DNA of 64,000 nucleotides from Halarcobacter mediterraneus (GCF_004116625.1 NZ_NXIE01000005.1:202472-266471), one strand, 5' to 3'. Counted from the first letter of the stretch, positions 10,496 to 19,883 are shown. The notes: generated by a model from the letters alone, not told the origin. A program made the numbers and translations.

Positions 10496-11509
10496 GTGGG
10501 ACTTAAAAAATATATTGGATTTTCATTACTATTGATTATAGCTATAAGTTTATATGTATATAGTGTAGAAAGCGGAAGTTATGAAATAACAATTCTAGAT
10601 TATACAATGCAATTACCAACTGTTTTATGGATAATTATTCCAGTTGCATTATTGTTCTTTTTTTCAGTCTTACATTTAATATTTTATGGTTCATTAAATT
10701 TTTTTAAAACTAGAGGTTTTATTAAAGATGAAGAAAATATAGTAGAATTAATAAAAGCTTCATTATTAGAAAAAGAAGAAAAGAAAAAGTTTAAAACTCA
10801 AGCTTTTAAAAATCTAGCATCAATTTTAAGACAATTGAAGTTTGATACAAAAGATACTACTTTTACATCAAAAGATGAAGAGTTAAATAATATTGTTTCA
10901 TTAATTAAGGATATAAAAGATGGAAAATATGTAACAGATAAAAATTTTAGACTTGATGAAAAATCTTCTTTAGGAAAGAAAAATCTAATAAATAAAGTAA
11001 ACGAACAAATTGATTTTGCAGTAGATATATTAAAAAAACAAGAACAATATGATAAAGAAGTTGTTAAAGCAGCTTTTTTTAATGTTCTAGAAAATAAAAG
11101 TATGACAACAGTTAAAAAAGTATATACAAATGTTGAACTTACTAAAGATATGGCATTAAAACTATTTCTAAAAGATGTTGATAATACTGACTTTGGATTA
11201 ACAAAAGAAGAAATTCTTAAAATAACAAAAGAACTTAACTACACAAAAGAAGAGTTCATTACTTTAGCTAAATTATATAAAAATACATTAAACCCAGATA
11301 AGTTGTTAGATCTTTTTGAAACTTTATCAAATGAAAATGAAGAAGCGGCAGGTGCTTATTTCTATGTATTACTTGAATTAGAAATGATTGAAAATTTAAA
11401 TGATTTATTAGCTGGTTACAAAGATGATGAGTTTAAAGCTTATAGAGCATTACTAGACTTGAAACAAGCTGGAAAACATTACTCTATTGATGATATAACT
11501 ACAATATAA
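10496..11509 (+). CDS. Conserved membrane protein of unknown function
   Basis: I do not recognise a named family for this 337-residue protein. Two transmembrane helices are evident, at about residues 7-23 and 44-70, arranged like the short LapA-type hairpin. About 260 residues of charged, mostly helical sequence rich in Lys and Glu follow and are probably cytoplasmic. The start is GTG, with AAGGA six bases upstream; the ATG two bases earlier is in another frame and soon hits a stop. A gene of this type sits between dksA-like and dus genes in Campylobacter as I recall, suggesting a conserved but uncharacterised role. Confidence 0.75.
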   Translation: MGLKKYIGFSLLLIIAISLYVYSVESGSYEITILDYTMQLPTVLWIIIPVALLFFFSVLHLIFYGSLNFFKTRGFIKDEENIVELIKASLLEKEEKKKFKTQAFKNLASILRQLKFDTKDTTFTSKDEELNNIVSLIKDIKDGKYVTDKNFRLDEKSSLGKKNLINKVNEQIDFAVDILKKQEQYDKEVVKAAFFNVLENKSMTTVKKVYTNVELTKDMALKLFLKDVDNTDFGLTKEEILKITKELNYTKEEFITLAKLYKNTLNPDKLLDLFETLSNENEEAAGAYFYVLLELEMIENLNDLLAGYKDDEFKAYRALLDLKQAGKHYSIDDITTI

Positions 11510-11512
11510 TCT

Positions 11513-12445
11513 ATGAAAAATAAAATTGACTTTAGCCAGCCTTTGATTGTGCTGGCGCCATTAGCAGGATATACAGATTTACCTTTTCGTTCAGTTGTTA
11601 AAAAATTTGGTGCAGATGTAACTATTTCTGAAATGATTTCTTCAAATGCACTTGTTTATAAATCAGAAAAAACAAGAAAGATGATTGAAAAATCTCCTGA
11701 TGAAGACCCTTATATTGTTCAAATAGCAGGAAATAAACCTGAATTAGTAAGAGATGCTGTGCAAATACTTAATGATATTGAAGGCATTGATGGTATTGAT
11801 TTAAATTGTGGTTGTCCGGCACCTAAAGTTTTTAACCATGGTTCAGGTTCTAATCTTTTAGGAGATTTGAAAAAACTAGAAGAAATTTTAGGAACTGTAA
11901 AAAAATACTCAAAAAAACAATATACTACAGCAAAAGTTAGATTAGGAGTAGATACTAAAATTCCTGTAGAAATAGGTAAAGCAGTTGAAGCCTGTGGAGT
12001 AGATTTTGTATCTGTTCATGGAAGAACGCGAGCTGGAAAATATAAAGCACCAGTTGATTATGATGCCATTAAACTTATGAAAGAAGCTATTTCTATCCCA
12101 GTAATTGCAAATGGGGATATAAAAGACTATGACAAGGCACAAGAAGTATTGAAATATACCAATGCAGATGGTGTTATGATAGGTCGTGGTGCAATTGGTA
12201 AACCTTGGATTTTTTATCAATTAAAACATAATGTTGAAGATATTAATCAAGATAAAAAAAGAGAGATAATATTAGAACACTTTGATGCAGTTATAGATTT
12301 TCATGGAATCCATGGAGCTATAATGTTTAGAAAACTCCTTCATTCTTATTCAAAGGGATATCAAGGTGCAGCAGAGTTTAGAGATATAATAAATAGAGTT
12401 GATGATCAAAAAGTCATGCGTGATATGATAGAAAACTTTTTTTAA
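11513..12445 (+). CDS. dus: tRNA-dihydrouridine synthase (DusB-like)
   Basis: This FMN-dependent enzyme reduces uridine to dihydrouridine in the D-loop of tRNA. The 310-residue TIM-barrel protein has APLAGYTDLPFR at the start, the active-site segment DLNCGCPAPKV with its catalytic Cys near residue 100, and VHGRTRAGKYKAP. The FMN phosphate-binding IANGDIKDY and GVMIGRGAIGKPW follow. Only four bases separate it from the preceding membrane-protein gene, so they are likely one operon. Which uridines are modified cannot be told from sequence. Confidence 0.9.
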   Translation: MKNKIDFSQPLIVLAPLAGYTDLPFRSVVKKFGADVTISEMISSNALVYKSEKTRKMIEKSPDEDPYIVQIAGNKPELVRDAVQILNDIEGIDGIDLNCGCPAPKVFNHGSGSNLLGDLKKLEEILGTVKKYSKKQYTTAKVRLGVDTKIPVEIGKAVEACGVDFVSVHGRTRAGKYKAPVDYDAIKLMKEAISIPVIANGDIKDYDKAQEVLKYTNADGVMIGRGAIGKPWIFYQLKHNVEDINQDKKREIILEHFDAVIDFHGIHGAIMFRKLLHSYSKGYQGAAEFRDIINRVDDQKVMRDMIENFF

Positions 12446-12493
12446 AATCAATTTAGTTAAAATAATCATATTTTATAAATTCAAGGAAAATTA

Positions 12494-13303
12494 TTGACAG
12501 ATTACTATTATGAGTTAACCATAGAACCTAAAGACAAATATGAATTATTTCTTGATTTAACATTATCTTTAACAAATGAAGCATTAGAAGAATTTGATGG
12601 TAAAATTATTGCAAGAAGTGAAGAAGATTTATCACATATTGAAGATGGTATAAAAAAATTTGCTGATGGAATAAATATACCTTGTGAAATAACTTTAGAG
12701 AAAAAAGAAAATATTGATTGGATAAAACAATATCAAGAATCTGTAAAATCAGTTGAAGTAGGTAAATTCTTTATAAGGCCATCATGGGAAGAAAAAAAAG
12801 AAGATAAAATTGATATAATTATAGACCCTGCTTTATCTTTTGGTTCAGGACATCATGAAACAACATCTAGTTGTCTGGAAGCTATAAGTAAATATATAAA
12901 AGAAAATGATAAAGTTTTAGATGTAGGCACTGGAAGTGGAATTTTAGCTATAGCAGCTTCAAAAATTGGAGCAGATGTAGATATTTGTGATACAGATGAA
13001 GTTTGTATAAAAGATACAAAATCAAATTTTGAATTAAATAATACAAGTTTTAATAAATCTTGGGTAGGTTCAACGAATAATGCACAAAAAAACTGCTATG
13101 ATGTAGTTATAGCAAATATTGTTGCTGATGTTCTAATTTTTATTCATAATGATTTAAAAAAATGCTTAAAGGATGATGGTATACTAGTTGTATCAGGTAT
13201 CTTAGATAAACATATAGATAAAGTTTTAAGAAAATTTGAAGATTTAGAACAGCTTGAACTTATTCATAAAAATGAATGGGTAAGTGTAGTTTTTAAAAAA
13301 TAA
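12494..13303 (+). CDS. prmA: Ribosomal protein L11 methyltransferase (PrmA)
   Basis: PrmA trimethylates ribosomal protein L11 using S-adenosylmethionine. The 269-residue protein has the PrmA-specific segment DPALSFGSGHHETT near residue 112, and the SAM-binding motif VLDVGTGSGILAIAA near residue 140 followed by ICDTDE. The NIVADVL segment near residue 207 matches the family's NPPY-like region. The start is TTG with AAGGA seven bases upstream and no better ATG nearby. ftsH follows after 16 bases, an order I also recall in Campylobacter. Confidence 0.9.
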   Translation: MTDYYYELTIEPKDKYELFLDLTLSLTNEALEEFDGKIIARSEEDLSHIEDGIKKFADGINIPCEITLEKKENIDWIKQYQESVKSVEVGKFFIRPSWEEKKEDKIDIIIDPALSFGSGHHETTSSCLEAISKYIKENDKVLDVGTGSGILAIAASKIGADVDICDTDEVCIKDTKSNFELNNTSFNKSWVGSTNNAQKNCYDVVIANIVADVLIFIHNDLKKCLKDDGILVVSGILDKHIDKVLRKFEDLEQLELIHKNEWVSVVFKK

Positions 13304-13319
13304 ATAGGAGTTAATGTAA

Positions 13320-15401
13320 ATGAATAATAGACCAGATAAAAATGGCCAAGACAATAATAACAATAATAATAACTTTTTTAATAATAACCCTTTATTAGTT
13401 TTTGTTATATTTTCTATTGTTACAATTTTTGTTTTTAAAGCAGTGTTTCCAGATAATGGTTCACAAGCAATGGGTGGGGAAAATCAAGGGCTTTCATCTT
13501 TTGGACAAACAAAAAATAAAACTGTAGCATATTCAGAACTTAAAAAACTAATTTCAAACGGTCAAATAGAATACGTAGGTATTGGAAATACACAAGTTAA
13601 AGCTGTAAGTAAACCATCAAGTGGCCAAATTACAACATATACTGCAAGAAGGGTAGTTCCTGATGATACCTTGATTCCTTCTTTAGAACAAAAAGGTATC
13701 TCATATGGTGGAATAAATGAAGAAAATATAATTGCTGATATTTTATTTGGATGGGTTTTACCAATTTTTATTTTCTTTGCAATTTGGATGTTCTTAGCTA
13801 GAAGAATGTCTAAATCTATGGGAGGTGGTTCAGGTGGAATCTTAGGAATTGGAAGCTCTAAAAAAATGATTAATTCTGAAAAGCCAAATGTAAAATTTGA
13901 AGATATGGCAGGAAATAAAGAAGCTAAAGAAGAAGTACAAGAAGTAGTTGACTTTTTATCTGATCCTGAAAGATATGTAAGATTAGGAGCACAAATTCCT
14001 AAAGGTGTATTATTAGTAGGACCTCCTGGAACTGGTAAAACACTTTTAGCAAAAGCTGTTGCTGGTGAAGCAGATGTTAACTTTTTATCTGTTTCTGGTT
14101 CAGCTTTTATAGAGATGTTTGTTGGTGTGGGAGCAAGTAGAGTAAGAGATTTATTTGAACAAGCTAAGAAAAGTGCACCAGCTATTATTTTTATTGATGA
14201 AATTGATGCTATTGGTAAAAGTAGAGCATCTGGTGGTCCAATGGGTGGAAATGATGAGAGAGAACAAACATTAAATCAGCTTCTTGCCGAAATGGATGGA
14301 TTCTCAACAGAAGCAGCACCAGTAATTGTATTAGCTGCAACAAATAGACCTGAAGTTCTTGACCCTGCATTACTTAGACCAGGGAGATTTGACAGACAAG
14401 TATTAGTTGATAAACCTGATTATGAAGGTAGAATTGAAATTCTTAAAGTTCATATTAAAGATGTAAAGTTAGGAAAAAATGTTGATTTAAAAGAAGTTGC
14501 TAAAATGACAGCTGGACTTGCAGGTGCAGATTTAGCAAATATTATTAATGAAGCAGCACTTTTAGCAGGACGTGCTAAAAAAGACCAAGTAGACCCAGCT
14601 GATTTTAAAGAAGCAGTTGAAAGACAAATTGCTGGACTTGAAAAGAAATCTAGAAGAATTTCTCCAAAAGAAAGAGAAATTGTAGCATACCACGAATCAG
14701 GACATGCCTTAATTGCAGAAATTACAAGAGGTGCTAAAAAAGTTAATAAAGTATCAATTGTACCAAGAGGACTTGCAGCTTTAGGGTATACATTAAATAC
14801 ACCAGAAGAAAATAAATATTTAATGCAAAAACATGAACTTATTGCAGAAGTAGATGTATTATTAGGTGGTAGAGCAGCAGAAGAAGTATTCATTGGTGAA
14901 ATTTCAACTGGTGCTGGTAATGACTTAGAAAGAGCAACAGATATTATTAAATCAATGGCATCTGTTTATGGAATGAGTGATGTTGCTGGACTTATGGTTC
15001 TTGAAAAAAGAAGTAATCAATTTTTAGGTGGTCAAACACAAAAAGATTTTTCAGATGAAATGGCAAAAAATCTTGATGACTATGTTATTAAATTACTAAA
15101 CGAAAGATATGAAGCTGTTTTACAATCATTAAGAGACCACAATGAATCAATAGAACAAATGACTAAAGAACTTCTTGATATAGAAGTTCTTTCAGGAGAA
15201 AGAGTAAGAGAAATAATTATTGAAAATGGAGGAGAGGTTTTTGAAGAAGAAGATTTACATAGTGAAGCTTTAAAAGAAGAAGATCTTTCTACAAAAGAAA
15301 ATAACTCTGAAAACTCAACTGAAGAGTCTTCAGAAAAAAAAGATGAAAATAAAACTAAAAATGAAGAAATAGAAGAAAATAAAGAAGATAAAAAAGAGTA
15401 A
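13320..15401 (+). CDS. ftsH: ATP-dependent zinc metalloprotease FtsH
   Basis: FtsH is a hexameric membrane AAA+ protease that degrades misassembled membrane proteins and short-lived regulators. The 693-residue protein has an Asn-rich start, transmembrane helices near residues 24-42 and 137-156, Walker A GPPGTGKT near 234, Walker [12 protein letters not shown], and the zinc-binding HESGH near 458. The last 50 or so residues form a very acidic Glu/Lys/Asn-rich tail that is probably disordered. TAGGAG precedes the ATG. The Psd-like gene follows two bases after its stop. Confidence 0.97.
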   Translation: MNNRPDKNGQDNNNNNNNFFNNNPLLVFVIFSIVTIFVFKAVFPDNGSQAMGGENQGLSSFGQTKNKTVAYSELKKLISNGQIEYVGIGNTQVKAVSKPSSGQITTYTARRVVPDDTLIPSLEQKGISYGGINEENIIADILFGWVLPIFIFFAIWMFLARRMSKSMGGGSGGILGIGSSKKMINSEKPNVKFEDMAGNKEAKEEVQEVVDFLSDPERYVRLGAQIPKGVLLVGPPGTGKTLLAKAVAGEADVNFLSVSGSAFIEMFVGVGASRVRDLFEQAKKSAPAIIFIDEIDAIGKSRASGGPMGGNDEREQTLNQLLAEMDGFSTEAAPVIVLAATNRPEVLDPALLRPGRFDRQVLVDKPDYEGRIEILKVHIKDVKLGKNVDLKEVAKMTAGLAGADLANIINEAALLAGRAKKDQVDPADFKEAVERQIAGLEKKSRRISPKEREIVAYHESGHALIAEITRGAKKVNKVSIVPRGLAALGYTLNTPEENKYLMQKHELIAEVDVLLGGRAAEEVFIGEISTGAGNDLERATDIIKSMASVYGMSDVAGLMVLEKRSNQFLGGQTQKDFSDEMAKNLDDYVIKLLNERYEAVLQSLRDHNESIEQMTKELLDIEVLSGERVREIIIENGGEVFEEEDLHSEALKEEDLSTKENNSENSTEESSEKKDENKTKNEEIEENKEDKKE

Positions 15402-15403
15402 AA

Positions 15404-15991
15404 ATGTTAAATAAGTTAATTGCAAAAGAAGGATACAAAAGTATATTTAGTTTTTTAATATTAACAATTGTTTTTTTAATAATTGATTGTGATTTTTTAA
15501 GCTTTGTTCTTTTTGCATTAACTTTATGGTTTATTTTTATTTATCGAAATAATAGATTTATAAAAAACTATGATGAAGAAGATATTGTTTCTCCTATTTC
15601 AGGAAGAATATCTTCTATTGATATTAAAAAAGATAAAAAACTTATCTATATTGATGTGTCATTATTTGATAATCATATTCTAAGAGCTGTAAAAAGTGGA
15701 GACTTTACAGTTAAAACTACCCGTGGCACTTATACCTTTCTTGATTCCTTAAAAGCAAAAAAACTAAATGAAAAAATTGAAATAAAATATAAGGATATTA
15801 AAATAGAATTAATAACTTCTTTATTTTCTAACAGAACTGAAATTTTTGAAAGCAGTGCTTTAAAAGGTGATAAATTAGCAGTTTTTCTTAACGGTCAAGT
15901 AGTAATAGAACTTGATAACTCAAAAGAACTTTTAGTAAATATAGGAAATAAACTTCACTCTGGCAAAACAGTAATTGCAAGAAATCAATAA
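15404..15991 (+). CDS. Phosphatidylserine decarboxylase-related membrane protein, Gly-Ser cleavage site absent
   Basis: This 195-residue protein has two N-terminal transmembrane helices (about residues 15-50) and the PSD-family core, including SPISGRIS and the FDNHILRA segment that corresponds to the FDVHxNR signature. Active PSDs self-cleave at a Gly-Ser pair to form a pyruvoyl group. The equivalent strand here reads FLNGQVVIEL, with Asn163-Gly164 where Gly-Ser is expected, and the tail IGNKLHSGKTVIA matches the sequence after the cleavage site. It therefore looks unable to form the pyruvoyl cofactor. It is tightly coupled to ftsH. The function is uncertain. Confidence 0.7.
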   Translation: MLNKLIAKEGYKSIFSFLILTIVFLIIDCDFLSFVLFALTLWFIFIYRNNRFIKNYDEEDIVSPISGRISSIDIKKDKKLIYIDVSLFDNHILRAVKSGDFTVKTTRGTYTFLDSLKAKKLNEKIEIKYKDIKIELITSLFSNRTEIFESSALKGDKLAVFLNGQVVIELDNSKELLVNIGNKLHSGKTVIARNQ

Positions 15992-16011
15992 GCTGAAATT
16001 ATTTATTTACT

Positions 16012-17640
16012 ATGCTTAAACCTAGAATAAAATTATCAACTTTAATTATAATATTTTTGACTTTTTTCTTAGTTGTATTTTTTATTCTTCGTTATTATCT
16101 TATTGAAAATACAAAATTAAAATATTTGAAAAATGAAAGAATTCTTTTTTATAAACTCCAAAATGAGTCAAATGCATTATTAACTTATATTTTACATCAG
16201 TTTAGTAATGAAAAAAATAATCTAAAAGAAATACATGAAAAAGCATATAATCAAGTAATTTTAAATGGATATGATAATTCTTTAGATGAAATTTATAATA
16301 AAATAAATGAAGGCTTCATTTCAAAACCTTATAATATATATATAACAGATAATAATTATATTATTGTAAATACTACATATAAACCTGATATAGGTTTTAA
16401 CTTAAGTTTTGCAAAAGAGAGTTTTGAAAAAAATAAAAAAGAAAATTTGCTTGAAGTTACAGCTCCCATATTTGAATCATATTCTCAAAAGTTTTTTAGT
16501 TATACAGATTATTTTTTACCCAATTCAAATAGAATTTTTCAAGTAAGCTATACTTATCAAAATACAGATGATAGACTTAATAAGATATATTCTTTGGTAA
16601 ATAAAAATACTACTGTTGCTAATTATAGGGCATATTTAGTTTTAAAGGATGGTTATATTGGTGATTTTATCTTTAAAAAGTTTAAAGGTCGTAAACTGAC
16701 ATTAGACGAAATGGAAAAAGTAAAAGAAGATGCAATAAAAATTTTTAATAGGGTTGGAAAAACTAAATTAATTGAAGATAATCTAAAAATAGATAATAAT
16801 GAGTATAAAGTTTTGTATTCAAAACAAGAGTCAGTAATATTTGATGATATTCAAATTTTGTATAGTCTTACTTTTGATAAAAGTTTTTTAGAGAATGAAA
16901 TAAATAAAATAAATATAATTTCTATTTTTTTACTTTTAGTAGGTTTAGCTATTTTCTTTATTCTTTTTAAATTAAGATACAAAGAAATCTTATTAAAACA
17001 GAAAGATAAATTTATAAAACACTCTGTCCATGAGATAAAAACGCCTTTAAGTATAATTCTTTTAAATAATCAATTACGAAATAAAATGAAAGGGAAAGAT
17101 AAATATTCTTTTAAAATAGAAGCAGCAATAAAAACTCTACAAAACTCCTATGATGATATGACTTTTTTAATGACAAAAGATAAGTTAGAATATAAAATTG
17201 AGGAAATTGAGCTAAAAACTTTTTTAATTGAAAGAGTAGATTATTTTTCTACAATTGCTAAATCTCAAGGAAAAGAAATAGTTTTGAATACAAATAGTAA
17301 TTGTGGTGTATATATAACTAATATAGAATTAACTAGATTAATTGATAATAATCTATCAAATGCAATAAAATATAGTGAATTACATTCAAAAATAGAAGTT
17401 TACTTAGAAAAGAATATATTAAAGTTTATTACAAAAGGTAATGAAATAATTGAAAAAAAAGCTATTTTTGATAAATATAAACGAGAAGAAAGTTCTATAG
17501 GTGGACATGGTTTAGGTTTAAGTATTGTAAAAGATATAATTAATAAATATCAGATTAAAGTAGAGGTTGAAAGAAAAAATATGAGAAATATTTTTATTTA
17601 TCATTTTAAATGCCACAATACTGACACACTTGAATATTAA
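16012..17640 (+). CDS. Sensor histidine kinase
   Basis: This membrane sensor kinase has 542 residues. It has a transmembrane helix at about 9-28, a periplasmic domain of some 270 residues without a recognised fold, and a second helix at about 301-320. The HisKA motif KHSVHEIKTPLS places the phosphorylated His at residue 340. The ATPase domain has DNNLSNAIKYS (N box) and GGHGLGLSIVKDI (G box). No HAMP domain is evident. It pairs with the response regulator eight bases downstream. The ligand is unknown. A regulator-type direct repeat lies inside the last 30 bases of the gene. Confidence 0.9.
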   Translation: MLKPRIKLSTLIIIFLTFFLVVFFILRYYLIENTKLKYLKNERILFYKLQNESNALLTYILHQFSNEKNNLKEIHEKAYNQVILNGYDNSLDEIYNKINEGFISKPYNIYITDNNYIIVNTTYKPDIGFNLSFAKESFEKNKKENLLEVTAPIFESYSQKFFSYTDYFLPNSNRIFQVSYTYQNTDDRLNKIYSLVNKNTTVANYRAYLVLKDGYIGDFIFKKFKGRKLTLDEMEKVKEDAIKIFNRVGKTKLIEDNLKIDNNEYKVLYSKQESVIFDDIQILYSLTFDKSFLENEINKINIISIFLLLVGLAIFFILFKLRYKEILLKQKDKFIKHSVHEIKTPLSIILLNNQLRNKMKGKDKYSFKIEAAIKTLQNSYDDMTFLMTKDKLEYKIEEIELKTFLIERVDYFSTIAKSQGKEIVLNTNSNCGVYITNIELTRLIDNNLSNAIKYSELHSKIEVYLEKNILKFITKGNEIIEKKAIFDKYKREESSIGGHGLGLSIVKDIINKYQIKVEVERKNMRNIFIYHFKCHNTDTLEY

Positions 17641-17643
17641 TAT
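17611..17643 (+). promoter_or_regulatory. Putative response-regulator box 1 (direct repeat) upstream of the regulator gene
   Basis: TGCCACA at 17611-17617 and TGACACA at 17622-17628 are direct repeats with an 11-base period. Nine bases later lies TAATAT at 17638-17643, a weak -10. The same architecture recurs at 18291 and 19828. An 11-bp period fits head-to-tail binding of OmpR-family dimers. A start about seven bases after this -10 would fall on the regulator's ATG, so it might yield a leaderless transcript or simply mark autoregulation. Confidence 0.5.
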
Positions 17644-17648
17644 CAAGT

Positions 17649-18293
17649 ATGAAAATTTTTTTACTAGAAGATGATTATAGTTTAAATGAAGCTATAAAAG
17701 AATCACTTGAAACTGAAAACTATACTGTTGAAAGTTTTTATGATGGAGATGAGGCTTACTCAAAAATATCACCTCTTTATGATATTTATATATTAGATAT
17801 TAATACGCCTTTTGTTGAAGGAAGTGATCTTATTGAGAAAATAAAAGGTATAAATAATAATATAAAGATTATTATGATAAGTGCAATAATTGATATTGAA
17901 AAGATTAGAGAATGTTATAAAAAAGGTTGTGATGATTATATAAAAAAACCTTTTGATATAGATGAATTACTTCTTAAAATAGAAAAACTTAAAAATAATA
18001 TTGATAAATTAAAAATTAAACTTTCAGAAAAAATCTTTTATTCCTTAAATGAAAAAAAAATATATATAAATGAACAGGCATGTCAGCTTACAAAAAGAGA
18101 ACAAGCTTTTTTGCACCTATTGATTTCAAATAAAAATACAGTAGTAAATATTACTCAAATAGAAGATTATGTGTATGGAAAAAGTAAATCTTCAGAAGCT
18201 ATAAGAAGTTTAGTAAAAAGAATAAGAAAAAAATTTCCAGATGACATTATTAAAACTGTAAGGGAAGAAGGTTTTATTATTTATTTAAATTGA
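17649..18293 (+). CDS. OmpR-family response regulator
   Basis: This 214-residue two-domain regulator has a receiver domain with acidic residues Asp8-Asp9, phospho-acceptor Asp50 in YILDIN, and the conserved Lys in YIKKPFD near residue 101. Residues from about 125 form a winged-helix DNA-binding domain, with LTKREQAFLHLLISN and SEAIRSLVKRIRKKFP as the recognition-helix region. It is paired with the upstream kinase. Direct repeats of 11-base period upstream of this gene, of the flagellin gene and of the next gene are its likely binding sites. Confidence 0.9.
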   Translation: MKIFLLEDDYSLNEAIKESLETENYTVESFYDGDEAYSKISPLYDIYILDINTPFVEGSDLIEKIKGINNNIKIIMISAIIDIEKIRECYKKGCDDYIKKPFDIDELLLKIEKLKNNIDKLKIKLSEKIFYSLNEKKIYINEQACQLTKREQAFLHLLISNKNTVVNITQIEDYVYGKSKSSEAIRSLVKRIRKKFPDDIIKTVREEGFIIYLN

Positions 18294-18323
18294 CATATTT
18301 CTGCCACAAATAATTTATACAAT
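18291..18323 (+). promoter_or_regulatory. Putative response-regulator box 2 and promoter of the flagellin-like gene
   Basis: TGACATA at 18291-18297 and TGCCACA at 18302-18308 repeat with an 11-base period. TACAAT, a -10-like hexamer, follows exactly nine bases after the second repeat at 18318-18323. The first repeat begins within the stop codon of the regulator gene. The flagellin ATG is 36 bases beyond the -10, and TTAGG at 18347-18351 serves as a weak ribosome-binding site. Confidence 0.6.
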
Positions 18324-18358
18324 ATCTTTAAGAATTTATTGCTAAGTTAGGTTAAAAT

Positions 18359-19810
18359 ATGTATTTAAATAATAATTTCTCATCTTTAAACAATAGTATT
18401 TTAAATCAAAAAAATACAAATCAATCTTTAAGTAAACTTTCTTCGGGTCTTAAAATAAATAAAGCTAGTGACAATGCTTCAGGATTGGCTATCTCTGATA
18501 AGTTAAGAACTCAAGCAAGTGGAATAAAACAAGGAGTTGCAAATGCAAATAGTGCAATAGCAATGATGAATATAGCAGATAAAGCAATTGATGAATTGAG
18601 TAAAATCTTAGATACCATAAAATCAAAAGCAATACAAATGAATACTGATACAACTTCTGTAGAAGGTAGAAAAATAATAAAGACAGAAATCTTAAAACTA
18701 ATTGACAATTATGATAATATCGTTTGTCGTACAAACTATAATACTATTCCTTTATTAAATGGTTGTTCGAGTCCTTTAACTTTTCAAGTTGGAAGTAGGG
18801 ATAAAGATACAGTAAATGTAAATATTAATTCAATTGAGTCAAGAAATATGGGAGATATAAATCCGAACAAATTAATAAATTTTATTACAGGGTTTAATAC
18901 TCTTCTTCCATCTGAATCAATAGGTAATATAAATGATGGTGTTATATTAAGTAATAATTTACAAAATACTGTTGAATATTCTTCTATGCAAGATGGGCGG
19001 TTTATGATTGAAATACCACAAGGAATTAAGAACCTTACTTTATATCTTAATGAAGCAACATTTGATGATACTTTTCAAGTTTTTACAAAAAGTGGTAAAC
19101 ACATTGCTGGAACAGCTTCTTCTGATAGTAGTTGGCAAGCTGGTTCTAATCCTGAAAATATTATATCTTTAAATCCTGAAAAGTTTGATATCAATGCATC
19201 CTATTTAGATGAATTATCTAATCCTAGTATACCTCTTACATATTATGGTCCTTATAATAGCAGTGATGGTATGACAAATGACCCAAGTTATGAAACAGAT
19301 GTAATATATACAAATAAAAATGGTGTTTCTATTACTAAAACTATTAAACAATGGGAAGAAATGGTAGTTATTCCTGATGTTACAGAAACATTAGTAATTT
19401 TTGTAAATGGTGTAGGTTCTTATGAAACTTCTGCTGAATGGCAGAATCCATTATTAAAAAATCAAAATGAAATGTGTAATTGTGATAATCTAATTTTAGA
19501 AAGAAATGATGAGAGCCCAGATCTAAAAACACAAGCCAAAATATTAATGGATGTTGTTGATACTTCTTTATCTCAATTAAATTCAACAAGAAGTGATATA
19601 GCAGCAGCTACAAATCAATTAGAATCTTCAGTGAGGAATTCTTTAACAAATTATACAAATATAAAAAATGCCGAAAGTATAATAAGAGATGTTGATTATG
19701 CTAAAGAAAGTGCAAACTTTAATAAGTTGAATATTATAAATCAAGCAGGTTCTTTTGTAGAAGTTCAAAAAAATGAAACTATGAAAAGAGTATTAGACTT
19801 ATTAAAATAA
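18359..19810 (+). CDS. Flagellin-like protein with a large central insertion
   Basis: The N-terminal ~165 residues match flagellin D0/D1 (SLSKLSSGLKINKASDNASGLAISDKLR) and the last ~100 residues match the C-terminal helices (RDVDYAKESANFNKLNIINQAGSF). In between, about 200 residues form a predicted beta-rich segment containing DGRFMIEIPQG and LVIFVNGVGSYE, which looks like a small beta-sandwich. Total length is 483, well above the roughly 300 I recall for Arcobacter flagellins. Four Cys are present, which is unusual for flagellin. It lies alone, away from flagellar genes, behind a two-component system and its putative binding site. Confidence 0.8.
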   Translation: MYLNNNFSSLNNSILNQKNTNQSLSKLSSGLKINKASDNASGLAISDKLRTQASGIKQGVANANSAIAMMNIADKAIDELSKILDTIKSKAIQMNTDTTSVEGRKIIKTEILKLIDNYDNIVCRTNYNTIPLLNGCSSPLTFQVGSRDKDTVNVNINSIESRNMGDINPNKLINFITGFNTLLPSESIGNINDGVILSNNLQNTVEYSSMQDGRFMIEIPQGIKNLTLYLNEATFDDTFQVFTKSGKHIAGTASSDSSWQAGSNPENIISLNPEKFDINASYLDELSNPSIPLTYYGPYNSSDGMTNDPSYETDVIYTNKNGVSITKTIKQWEEMVVIPDVTETLVIFVNGVGSYETSAEWQNPLLKNQNEMCNCDNLILERNDESPDLKTQAKILMDVVDTSLSQLNSTRSDIAAATNQLESSVRNSLTNYTNIKNAESIIRDVDYAKESANFNKLNIINQAGSFVEVQKNETMKRVLDLLK

Positions 19811-19827
19811 TTTCCAAAATAAAAAAT

Positions 19828-19860
19828 TGACACATAACTGACACATATAACATTTATAAT
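19828..19860 (+). promoter_or_regulatory. Putative response-regulator box 3 and promoter of the four-gene accessory operon
   Basis: TGACACA at 19828-19834 and TGACACA at 19839-19845 are identical direct repeats with an 11-base period. A consensus TATAAT follows nine bases later at 19855-19860. This is the best of the three sites. The next gene starts 24 bases beyond the -10, with TAGG at 19872-19875 as ribosome-binding site. Confidence 0.65.
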
Positions 19861-19883
19861 GACTATAAAAGTAGGTATTTATA

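Noticed and set aside
10494..10540. ATG at 10494 as start of the membrane-protein gene
   Set aside because: It is in a different frame and reaches a stop after about a dozen codons. The GTG at 10496, with AAGGA upstream, opens the long frame.
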